Assembly (NCBI GenBank): GCA_963576725.1
Contig: OY755252.1
Span: 24,066,655 to 24,130,654, forward strand
From: Azorinus chamasolen
Lineage: Eukaryota; Mollusca; Bivalvia; Cardiida; Solecurtidae
Direction: 5' to 3'
Length of the DNA: 64,000 nucleotides
Shown: positions 55,500-64,000 of the stretch, piece after piece
Layout: every line of letters starts with the position of its first letter
Numbering within the stretch: position 1 is the stretch's first letter
Notes under the pieces: model-generated
Databases searched by the model: none
What the model saw: the letters and a program-made list of their open reading frames with translations, nothing else
Told to the model about the DNA's origin: nothing
Translations under genes and position numbers: made by a program

Positions 55500-56055
55500 A
55501 TGCATTAACACTTTACTCCATTAATACGCCTTTGCAAACTGAACAGAAGCCTTCTAATCAGGGTCTACTGTTGACTCAATGAATATTCATGTAGGTAAAC
55601 ACGACATCATGACTATTAACCCTTCGCTTGCTGAATTTTAAAATACATTTCTCCTTCTTTGCCCATACCCTGTTGTATAATTACATATATCTTCACTGTG
55701 TACAAGTATTTCGTTGTACATTCACTCCTGTGGAGTGCACTGGTTGCACAATCAACTTGTAAATAGTGCAGATCCTGATGAGACAGCTCCTGCAGGAGCT
55801 GTCTCTTCTGGGTCTGCATTATTTACAGGTAGGTATATTGACGTGAATAGCAAGCGAAGGGTTAATTAGTTTAGTTTTATATCGACACTTCAACACAGGG
55901 AATTTTGGTCATGGCAGAAACTGTAGAATCATCTATATTATTTCAAAAGCAAAGAGATACTGCATCAGACAACTCCTACAGAAGCAATCTGATATGGGCC
56001 TAATCTGTTTGCAGAGGCACCGAAAGGCGTATTTATAGAGTAAAGGGTTACGATA
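55500..56055. repeat. MITE-A' split by a complete MITE-B
   Basis: A' text is seen at 55504-55615 and 55866-56050 (gagtaaagggtta end). The MITE-B at 55616-55865 has intact TTAACCCTTCGC and GCGAAGGGTTAA ends. Confidence 0.75.
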
Positions 56056-56399
56056 AAATAATCATGTCATTTCAGGAAAACATTATGAACTATCTGATAA
56101 TGAAAGCAAAAAGTGCAGACCCTACTTAGACAGTTCATAAAAGGTGTTTAAGTAAATGGAGTTAAATCACACCGATGTGGTCTTCAAACATTATGAGTTA
56201 AAATGACTTCAGCATTGTCCTCCAAATTTTATACCAAGTCACACAATTATTACTGACTTAATGTCAGTCCATGATTAATAGATGTTACTGATCAGTTGAT
56301 GTGACACACAAAAGCACTGCACAATCATGCTTTGTTACATATATATGTAAGTGCTACCCAGTTACAGGATTTGGTTGGGAATACTCATTCTGTATAGCA

Positions 56400-56620
56400 G
56401 TTTATATGCCCCAAACGGCGGGCATATAGTAATCGCATGGTCCGTCCTTCCGTCCGTCCGTCCGTTCGTCCGTCCGTCATTTGCTATCGAAAGTAAAGTA
56501 ATATTACGTTTTATGAAATATTTACACCATATCATATCTTTATATAATACTAGTCTATGGTTTTATTGGTACATCAGAAAAAAATGATTACGTTGTTTAA
56601 CTAACAAGTGGCGATTGTTG
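56400..56620. repeat. Dispersed repeat head with (CCGT)n
   Basis: 'tatatgccccaaacggcgggcatatagtaatcg' is an inverted pair followed by ccgtccttccgtccgtccgtccgttcgtccg, like the repeats at 2820 and 25080. Confidence 0.55.
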
Positions 56621-57387
56621 ACCTCGAGCAGTGAGTGGGGTTGCTAAGATTTGCATACTATATTTCTAAAAAATACACATAACTTAATGATAGCATTAAA
56701 AATGCACACCACTGGTTTTTCGAGGTTGATCAAAGCCTTTCCTATTGATAGATTTCAACCAGTGTAGGCCAATTTTCCCAGACGCTTGATGATGCACGAT
56801 GCACTTTCCTAATCATACAGTATTTTCTGACTATTATTACAGTTCACAACAACATACTACATTCCACCAACACACTTGTAAGGCATTATCATTAAATCAT
56901 TTTCAAATCAAATGTTCTGCGAAAATATCAGTCACTTTTACTTCCGTAATATAACAGATGTAAAGAATATATTTCTTATCAGGCGCGATAATCCATACGT
57001 TTCCGCGATAATAGAATCATCCGTCACAGTCTTACCCTTGGATTGGATGGCCATAGTAACCAACAAAAGCTCTTCTTCAGTTCCGAGCCCCTGGTCCTTA
57101 AGAAAGTGTCATTTGAGATAATATTCTATCGACATGTTAGCGTACTGCTTTGGGTGCGACATTTGTCGGTTCCGCAAAATCTTAGTCATTTTCTAGGCTG
57201 TTATCGTTAATGATCTTTCCGTTGCGGTATAAACTATTTATTAGCCCCAACCTAAGGAGAGATAATTTTCTAATATTGTTTAAATTTCCAAAATACAAAC
57301 AATTCTACAGTGAACAAATATGTCTACCTACTACCAGCTATGTAGAATTGTATTATTGCATACATACTGTTTTTACACTCATAAACC

Positions 57388-58129
57388 AAGGGTGCCCGAC
57401 GCATGCTTGGACTCACCCACGGACCCCCCCCCCCCCAAAAAAAAAGAAAAGAAAAAAGAAAATGTGATCGAAGTATGTAAAACTAGCCTAAAACTATCTA
57501 TTTGAACCTTAAAGCACTCAGTAAAACAAGCAAAACACGATCCGGAAAAAATGGATGCGACCATTTTGCTGTGACCCGGCTCATAAGCTATTCGATATGC
57601 AAATTGACTACTACTTCCGGGCTACAGCGAAATAGCCACCTCCGTTCAAAGCGAAAGTAGGAGAAAGAAAACTGGCGTCTCGTAGCAGACTGGAAATAGC
57701 CAGCACCGTTTTAACTGCGGTGAGTTGAATGTTTTTCGAATGTGTTGAAAAGTTTAACGAATACAGCTCCCCTTATATACTTCTATGCATCCTGGTGGGA
57801 GTCACATCGTTTCGCTCTAGCGTATTTTCAAATTCACGGTCTTGCAGCGACAAGACGGAGCACTAACTGTGCCGCTTAGCATATGGAATTTGGAACAGAT
57901 CAAGACCAAAATAATTGAAATCGGTGTTGTAGCTAATCTGACGTAGTTATGTACCTTTCAATACATATATAGACCCGAAAGAAAGTTTTTTCCGGGTCGT
58001 GTTTTTTTTGTTTTTCGGAGTGGTTTAAGGTTCAAATAGTTAGTTTTAGGCTAGTTTACATACTTCAATCCCTTTTTTTAAGGGGGGGGGGTGTCCATTG
58101 GTGAGTACAAGCATGCGTCGAACACCTTT
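57388..58129. mobile_element. Foldback element with about 150-bp inverted arms
   Basis: The left arm 57388-57552 and right arm 57983-58129 are inverted copies sharing gcatgcttggactcacc, a G/C homopolymer run, 'actagcctaaaactatctatttgaacctt' and 'aacacgatccggaaaaaa'. The spacer of about 430 bp has no recognised gene. It lies inside the 6.1-kb insertion. Confidence 0.78.
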
Positions 58130-58584
58130 GTCATCAACCACAAAATAAATTTCAACTATATTCACACAATTCTTAATAAATCAGCAATCCTACTAGTCAT
58201 ATTCCATCGAAAGCATTCCATAGAACCAATAAACTATACTTTACTATTTTTAGTGCAGTTATGTATAAATCAAATGTACTTGCAATTTTTGACAATGACG
58301 TAAAACTATTGTAACTCAAATTAAAATAGTTTCGCACAAGCAGAATAAAAAACAATTAAAGTGCAAAACCATTGTAAGTCAAATTACAATAGCTTTTCAT
58401 TATATTTAGTAGAGTTGGAGATACAATATTTTTTAACAAAATTAATTGAATAATGACATAAATATGTGGAATAGAGCTAAACTATTTCAAGGCATGTTGT
58501 ATTACTTATACCTGAGCCTGAAAATGCAAAAACGTGTGTTTCGGGAAAATTATGTAGTTACAATAGTTTTGCGTTAAGGTGACG

Positions 58585-58690
58585 ATTTGCTCCTATGGAG
58601 CAAATGCTCTATTTATTACAATAATTTACAAATGCACTTTACAGTGGCATAGAAAGGCGTATGGATGGAGGAACGTGTCAAATACCACCG
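58585..58690. repeat. Right half of the MITE-C split by the 6.1-kb insertion
   Basis: 'atttgctcctatggagcaaatgctctatttattacaataattt' resumes the MITE-C hairpin broken at 52499 and runs on to 'ggcgtatggatggagg'. Confidence 0.8.
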
Positions 58691-59213
58691 AGTTTTTTTC
58701 TGCACATAGAACAAATTTTTTGTATTACTTCGTACAAAAAACGACCGGGTTGAACTACCGATCTACCGTAAACTAGTTGTATGCATTAGATTGTTTCAAT
58801 CTAATGGGTGTACATTCCTTTGTAAACTATGAAGATGCAGATCAGATAAATCAATCGGAAGCTTATGAGTAGGATACAAACTGTTAGTCAGGAACTCATG
58901 TTTCGAAAAACGAGTTTATTTGAATATGCAGCATTGAGAATTTTACATGTCGTGTACCTGTGCGCTTCATTAAGATTTCATTCAGACGCATTATTCCTTT
59001 TGTAAAGTTTTGCCTGAAATGCTGATTGATGGTCTGCTGAAAGTTGGGTATTCACTGTCTACTTCCGCACTTATGAAATATGTCCTTTGCTGTCACTTGA
59101 AATATGCAATGCACGCTTCCATAGTGAAATAGAAATTAGAATATGTCAATGTTTGTCACTAGTCATCCTTTTAATGCTGTAAAGACCAAAAGCATTACAG
59201 CTTACATTTACCA
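58691..59213. other. Gene B intron 3, nothing recognised
   Basis: AT-rich, a short palindrome 'gcattagattgtttcaatctaatgg' near 58784-58806; no supported gene. Confidence 0.4.
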
Positions 59214-59391
59214 GGGTCCATGCTTATAAATCTTTTAGTTGAGTCTGAGAACGTTCTCAAGCTTTTGATTGGTCAGATTTGAGCCAGAGGCTCAAATCTG
59301 ACCAATCAAAAGCTTGAGAACTCAAATCTGACCAATCAAAAGCTTGAGAACGAAACTCAGACTCAACTAAAAGCTTTATAAGCATGGACCC
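59214..59391. repeat. MITE-D hairpin
   Basis: GGGTCCATGCTTATAAATC to GCATGGACCC with the duplicated unit on the right arm. Confidence 0.87.
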
Positions 59392-59607
59392 TGAATGTTT
59401 TAAATGACAGACAGTGCAGACCCTGGTTAGATGGCTTCTCAAGAACCATATAATCGGCGTCTGCACTATTTGCACTTGCATCTCACATGCAAATAGTGAC
59501 TTATTTTTAATACATTTCATCAAACGGTAGATCTGTCTAACAATAACACTGTTAGTATGTTATCAGGAACACACAATAAGTTATCAGCTGCACACACATG
59601 TATTCGG

Positions 59608-59770
59608 CATACATTTAAAGATGCGCATATTAGGCATACATTTCAAGATGCGCATATTAGGCATACATTTCAAAATGCACATAAGATGCATACATTATAC
59701 GGGCCACATATTACACATGCATTAAACGATGAACACATTACGCATACATTACCAGACACACATTGTATGC
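59608..59770. repeat. Short tandem repeat, about 27-bp unit
   Basis: 'ggcatacatttcaagatgcgcatatta' recurs three times clearly, then in decayed form to about 59770. Confidence 0.7.
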
Positions 59771-60309
59771 ATATAATGTACATAGGTTACAAGGTATAAA
59801 CTTTACACATTCGCTACAATATGGACATATTGCCAACAACTTACTATATGGACACATTGCTCACACGTTGGTTCTTGTTAGTTGAGAATAACATCATGGG
59901 AAAAGAACAGCCAACACCGTTGAAACTTTTAACACATTAAGCACGGCCCTAAGATTAATCGAGGATTTTAGGCATTTAAGCTACTGTATTGACCCTGATC
60001 AATAATACATATATAATCGTAAGTGTGTAAATTTCCTGACTCATACATACATGTTGACAGGTATGCAATAACCCCACACTAATACATACATTAAGGGAAG
60101 TATGAAAACCCCTATGTGCATGTATAACCATGTATGTAAACATCTCGGCGAAATAAAAATCAAGAAGTACAGATGAAATGCACAGTGGGAATAAATAAAT
60201 AAATAAACAAAGAGGATTAAAGAAGAATCAACGCGACAAAGGAGGCGACACATTTGTAGATTTTGAGCTAGTCAGTTTTGATACGTTTTGGATTCGTATG
60301 AGTCGCAGA

Positions 60310-60920
60310 CTATATAAATAAGTACAGTACCAGTAAAGCATATTTTGGATGTATAAGTACAGTATCAGTAAATCAATTATTGGATATATAAAACAGTATC
60401 AGTAGAACATATTTTGGATGTATAAGTACAGTATCAGTAAATCAATTATTGGATATATAAGTATAGTATTAGTAGAGCATATATTGGATGTATAAGTATA
60501 GTATTAGTAGAGCATAATTATATTTGATGTATAAGTACAGTATCAGTAGAGCATTTATTGGTTGTATAAGTACATAATCGGTATAGATTGTGTTGGATGT
60601 ACATGTATAAAGTAAATGGTATCAGTATAGCATATATTGGATGTATAAGTACAGTAAAAATAGAGTAAATTTGATATATAAGTACCGTATCAGTATAGCA
60701 TATATTGCATGTATAGGTACAGTATCAGTAGAGCATATATTGCATGTATAAGTACAGTATCAGTAGAGCATATATTGCATGTATAAGTACAGCATCAGTA
60801 GAGCATATATTTGCATGTATAAGTACTGTATCAGTAGAGTATATATTGCATGTTTAAGTACACTATCGGTAGAGCATAATTATATTGGTTGTATAAGTAC
60901 ATTATGGGTATAGCATATAC
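60310..60920. repeat. About 35-bp minisatellite
   Basis: Units of 'gtataagtacagtatcagta-gagcatatattgcat' repeat about 17 times with scattered changes and small indels. Confidence 0.87.
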
Positions 60921-61500
60921 TCTTGGAGCCAGTGGGGTCTACCGTGCAATTCCCTAGACTCGCTGTATTATAATCTGCACTTGGATTTCACACGATGCTA
61001 TAAAATAAAGAAGAATGAAACATTATAAATTCGACTATGATTGCTAGAAACACGCATAACGTATTACATTTACATACCCATGTTAATTAGCTGATCATTT
61101 CCAGATAAAACTACCGTAGATTTACTATTTATAAGTTTTGTAGATTTTCACCATTTGTAAAAAGACAGCTATTAGTGAGTTTAAAATGCAAAATACAAAT
61201 GACGATAAATAAACAAAATAACGTTAGCAATCTTATCTTTGATATATTGCTGGTATTTACGACAAGTCCAACACAAAATTGAATCCATATATATTTAGTA
61301 TTCTACAACGACTCTGAACCTATAAAAATACCGTGAAACGTGTTTTATCCCGTGATAATGAACTGCACGCACGGCATTTCCATCGACTGTTCCATTTCCC
61401 CGCACGCGACAAGTCCTAATAAAATTCCTTAAATCACGTGATGTAAGCACGTAGTAAATCTGGCCTAGTATGTTTCTAGGGGTTAGGCGACACAGGAATC
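60921..61500. other. Gene B intron 3, nothing recognised
   Basis: No gene or known repeat was seen before the recombinase-like frame. Confidence 0.4.
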
Positions 61501-61767
61501 ATGTCAGTAACAGGGCACAGAAATATGCAAAGCTTAACGTCGTATATAAAAACAACTAATGATGAACGATTCAATCTAAGTAAAACACTTACCTATCAGT
61601 CATTGTCTGACACAAACACATCAGTTGAGACTGTCCCGGTTTGTCCAATTCCCACAAATGTCAATGTCACCGATACTAGATCGGATAGTGAAAACCGACA
61701 ATTCAAGCAGTTCACCGGTGACGTTTCGTCAAGCAACATCACCAGGAACCTTTACAGTTCAAAGTAA
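61501..61767 (+). pseudogene. Tyrosine-recombinase C-terminal fragment (Crypton/DIRS-like?)
   Basis: The 88-codon frame starts MSVTGHRNMQSLTSYIKT. The Gly-His followed nine residues later by Tyr matches the spacing of the last catalytic His/Lys-Tyr box of tyrosine recombinases, and the following Ser/Thr-rich tail is typical of invertebrate Crypton-type or captured recombinases (family knowledge). A stop lies about 16 codons upstream of the ATG (ttcTAGggg), and the other catalytic boxes are absent, so this is a fragment. It could be an exon, but I see no good acceptor. Confidence 0.5.
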
Positions 61768-62215
61768 AATTTCAGTCTCCTGTTTTACTGAGTTCGAAGT
61801 CCAAACACTTGTTGAGTGTTTCTATATGTTCAAACCATACACAGTCAAGCGTAATTTCACATTTCTAAAACTGTAAACACCATGGCTCTGGCATAGATGT
61901 GTGCATATATGATGTATATGGTGTAGTTGTTTGCTTTAATGTGAAAATGAAACACGTTTGACTTAGACTTGTTGTTTTCTTTTGAGATTTGGCCCTTTAC
62001 TCGTACATTATCACGGGTGAAAGTCGTGCAGAGTAAACGTAACAGTTCATTTAAAGAGGTACGAACTCGTCAATAATCCTTAAACGTAATTGCCTGCTTG
62101 CTGCAAGACTGAGCGATGTAAAAAGCTCCGTGAATTTAATATATTTTATTACGAACCATACCACACAATGCACTTGGTAATGCGCATATAACCTTTTTGC
62201 TTGACCCATCTTCAG
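61768..62215. other. Gene B intron 3, end part
   Basis: No feature is supported until the polypyrimidine tract before the exon 4 acceptor (acctttttgcttgacccatcttcag). Confidence 0.4.
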
Positions 62216-62306
62216 GAATATTGTAAATCTCTTGGAGCACACCTTATCCAAATCGAGACTGAAGATGAAAACAAACTCATCATCGAATTCATCAACAAAA
62301 ACGCCG
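62216..62306 (+). CDS. Gene B exon 4: C-type lectin domain, helix region
   Basis: The acceptor is cccatcttcag|GAA and the donor GCCG|gtgagt. Phase 0 in and phase 1 out match exons 3 and 5. It encodes EYCKSLGAHLIQIETEDENK then LIIEFINKNA, the typical long-loop-preceding helices of the fold: the second-position Cys, GAHL, and an E-x-EN-x-x-I pattern. The exon lies about 12.4 kb downstream of exon 3, beyond the 6.1-kb insertion. Confidence 0.85.
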
Positions 62307-62931
62307 GTGAGTATCTTTAGTTTTTTTGTTCACCCTAAACTGATGATTAATGAAGAATTATGGCTTATTTAGTGATGGAAATGTATTTCTTTCCGGAATT
62401 ATGGCAAACGTTAACGGACCTATTAATTGCTGCAAATAGGAATGTTACAACACAACACACACGCTGTCACATACGTCATAAAAGTATTTGCTTGAATACC
62501 TATAATTTCTATGTATGCATGTATTATGTATATCTTTGTCAGAAGCTTGCCTCAAAATGTACCGATAAATAACGGCTACCAACGACAGTGACGAATGCGT
62601 TCGTACGAGTAATTATGCTACCGTCCTCGGTTAACAACACCGTACACATATAGAACAGAGGTCAGTTATACGATGCCACACGAAAGTTCACAATAACCCC
62701 AGAGGCACAAGTGATGTGCGCCCCACATAAACATAAACATACAATCTCCACAGAGCTGCTCCCTGCCTGATCACCACCAAATACATGTCTGCGTTATAAG
62801 CCAAAAATGTGTCGCGGTGATATTACACCTAAAATCAATCGGAATGATCGAAATAAAATGATCAGATGTGAGTAAGACTAGTACTTCGCCCTTCCTATCA
62901 TTGTAATCTTTCCATGGTGTTTTATATTCAA
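62307..62931. other. Gene B intron 4, left part
   Basis: The 70-codon frame at 62360 shows no domain. No known repeat was recognised before the MITE-B. Confidence 0.4.
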
Positions 62932-63175
62932 TTAACCGTTCTATTGCTGAATTTTAAAATCTCCTTCTGTACCCATGCCCTGTTGTATAATTACATATAT
63001 CTTCACTGTGTACAAGTATTTCGCTGTGCAATCACTGCTGTGGAGTTCACTGGTTGCACAAACAATTTGAAAATAGTGCAGACCCTGATGAGACAGCTCC
63101 TGCAGGAGCTGTCTCATCTGGGTCTTCACTATTTACAGGTACGTATATTGACGTGAATAGCAAGCGAAGGGTTAA
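62932..63175 (+). repeat. MITE-B, complete
   Basis: TTAACCGTTCTATTGC to GCGAAGGGTTAA, with a short deletion in the left arm and perfect apex CAGCTCCTGCAGGAGCTG. Confidence 0.87.
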
Positions 63176-63539
63176 TTGACCTAACCTGTCACACCTTTGC
63201 ATGCAGTATAGAATGAGACCAGATCCAAATATCCGAATAAGATCTATTTTGTTTCCTATGACATATCCTTAACGATTCGAGAATGGACTTATTGAGATAT
63301 AATGCAGTTGGCTCTTAATCATGCATGTAACTGCAACACCTTCAAGTCTGTTTCATTAAGCACGTATATGTTGTCAATTCAAATAGAATCGTAATTTCAA
63401 ACAGGATAAATTCAAGTGTGCAACATGTAAATCATATTATCATGGAATAGTCTATATATGGTCCCATTTACAATAACACTATTAATTATCTGCACTTGTA
63501 TAACGGATATGTGAACAGAGATTGTTTTACAATAACATA

Positions 63540-63666
63540 AAAGCAACACTGTATACTCAGAGTAGCAGAGGTGACACTGATTAGATGACTCCTACAGGAA
63601 CTGTCCGATCTAGGTCTACAGTTTGAAAATGCGTCAATATGCGCCTCTATCAAGTAAGGGGTAACG
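63540..63666. repeat. Decayed A-type MITE directly before exon 5
   Basis: The core 'gacactgattagatgactcctacaggaactgtccgatctaggtct' and end 'caagtaaggggtaa' are visible; the element stops about 17 bases before the exon. Confidence 0.55.
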
Positions 63667-63682
63667 GATAAATGTTTTACAG

Positions 63683-63908
63683 ACATATACTGGTCCAATA
63701 AATGGTGGTGGATCGGAATCAGCATCTCTAAAATTGGGGGTGAGTGGAAATACACCAAAACAAACTATGCGGCTAACTACTTTAAATGGAACTTTGGTGA
63801 ACCCAATAACGCCTACGGAAATGAACACTGTGCTGCTCTGAAACCACGTAATGCACTATGGATAGACAGCCAATGTTTCTTTAAACATAAGATCGTTTGT
63901 GAAAAGCG
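63683..63908 (+). CDS. Gene B exon 5: C-type lectin domain, ligand-binding half
   Basis: The acceptor is aaatgttttacag|AC; with the G from exon 4 it makes Asp. The 226-nt exon encodes IYWSNKWWWIGISISKIGGE, then FKWNFGEPNN, YGNEHCAALK, ALWIDSQC and KIVCEKR. WIG and the last two Cys are core features of the lectin fold. EPN is the loop motif linked to mannose-type Ca2+-dependent binding; the usual partner WND reads WID here, so Ca2+ binding may be altered. The exon probably ends CG|gtatgt in phase 2; if not spliced, the frame continues 15 codons to TAG at 63952. The total product to this point is about 265 residues: signal, Apple-like, linker, lectin domain. It is probably a secreted pattern-recognition lectin. 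Confidence 0.88.
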
Positions 63909-64000
63909 GTATGTAACTATTGTTCTGTATTGTACGTTTTACACCTCGACCTAGAGTTACATTTCGCTATTTGAAGAAAAACATTTCTAATTTTCAAATT
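63909..64000. other. Intron or 3' end after gene B exon 5
   Basis: Either intron (if gtatgt at 63909 is used) or 15 further codons and a stop. The window ends before this can be settled. Confidence 0.5.

Larger units (their letters stand above)
52500..58584. mobile_element. 6.1-kb insertion with 33-bp terminal inverted repeats
   Basis: The left end CGTCTCCTTAGCGCAAAACT (continuing ATTGTAACTACAT) and the inverse of the right end (58552-58584) match at about 31 of 33 positions. ATTT flanks both ends (52496-52499, 58585-58588) as a possible 4-bp target duplication. GCAAAACTATTGTA-like motifs recur in both orientations close to each end (about 52746-52862 and 58300-58390), as transposase sites do in some DNA transposons. 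I find no transposase frame, so the copy looks non-autonomous. It carries MITEs E, F and B and a foldback element. Confidence 0.75.

Noticed and set aside
61501..61876. 61501-61767 as an exon of gene B
   Set aside because: Phase 0 from exon 3 already joins exon 4 at 62216 to form an unbroken lectin fold, and this frame has no acceptor or donor of quality.

Overview
The window is eukaryotic genomic DNA: AT-rich, intron-rich and crowded with short palindromic transposons. The repeat style (hundreds-of-bases foldback MITEs, (CCGT)n-containing repeats, C-type lectin and PAN/Apple genes with small phase-matched exons) fits a mollusc, most probably a bivalve. That assignment is inference; no single marker here proves it. 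No rRNA, CRISPR, operon or bacterial-type gene structure was seen.

Two split genes can be read on the + strand from splice signals and reading-frame phase. Gene A (19363-26422) has three coding exons: signal peptide plus Apple-like module, EB/EGF-like module, and PAN/Apple module with stop codon, about 229 residues in all. Gene B (36435 to at least 63908) has five visible exons: signal peptide plus Apple-like module, a 24-codon Cys-rich linker, and a C-type lectin domain spread over three exons, with an EPN sugar-binding motif. The two genes share the same phase layout (0, 0 to 1, 1) and the same Cys spacing in exon 1, so they look like shuffled relatives. Both probably encode secreted recognition or adhesion proteins.

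Most of the rest is mobile-element DNA. TTAA-bounded MITEs (families called A, A', B, C, G, H and J here) have CCC...GGG ends like piggyBac. TA-bounded MITEs (E, F) have CAGT...ACTG ends like Tc1/mariner. Families D and I are near-perfect hairpins. Several otherwise different families carry the same palindromic apex, GCTCCT-NN-AGGAGC. Larger elements are a dead mariner (about 10700-11800), an antisense RTE-like LINE 3' fragment (26485-26751), an ORF1-only LINE (about 40250-41900), a tyrosine-recombinase C-terminal fragment (61501-61767), a TRIM-like pair of tRNA-containing repeats (18698-19085), a compound foldback made of an 8-bp satellite with a 6-bp target duplication (38240-40122), and a 6.1-kb block inserted inside a MITE (52500-58584).

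Layout: 1-10500, MITEs and molluscan-type dispersed repeats; 10700-11800, mariner relic; 12000-19300, MITEs and the TRIM-like pair; 19363-26422, gene A; 26430-36400, LINE fragment, MITEs and minisatellites; 36435-63908, gene B, with its long introns packed with the foldback satellite, LINE, MITEs and the 6.1-kb insertion. MITE coordinates are by eye and may be off by a few bases; degenerate copies are less certain.
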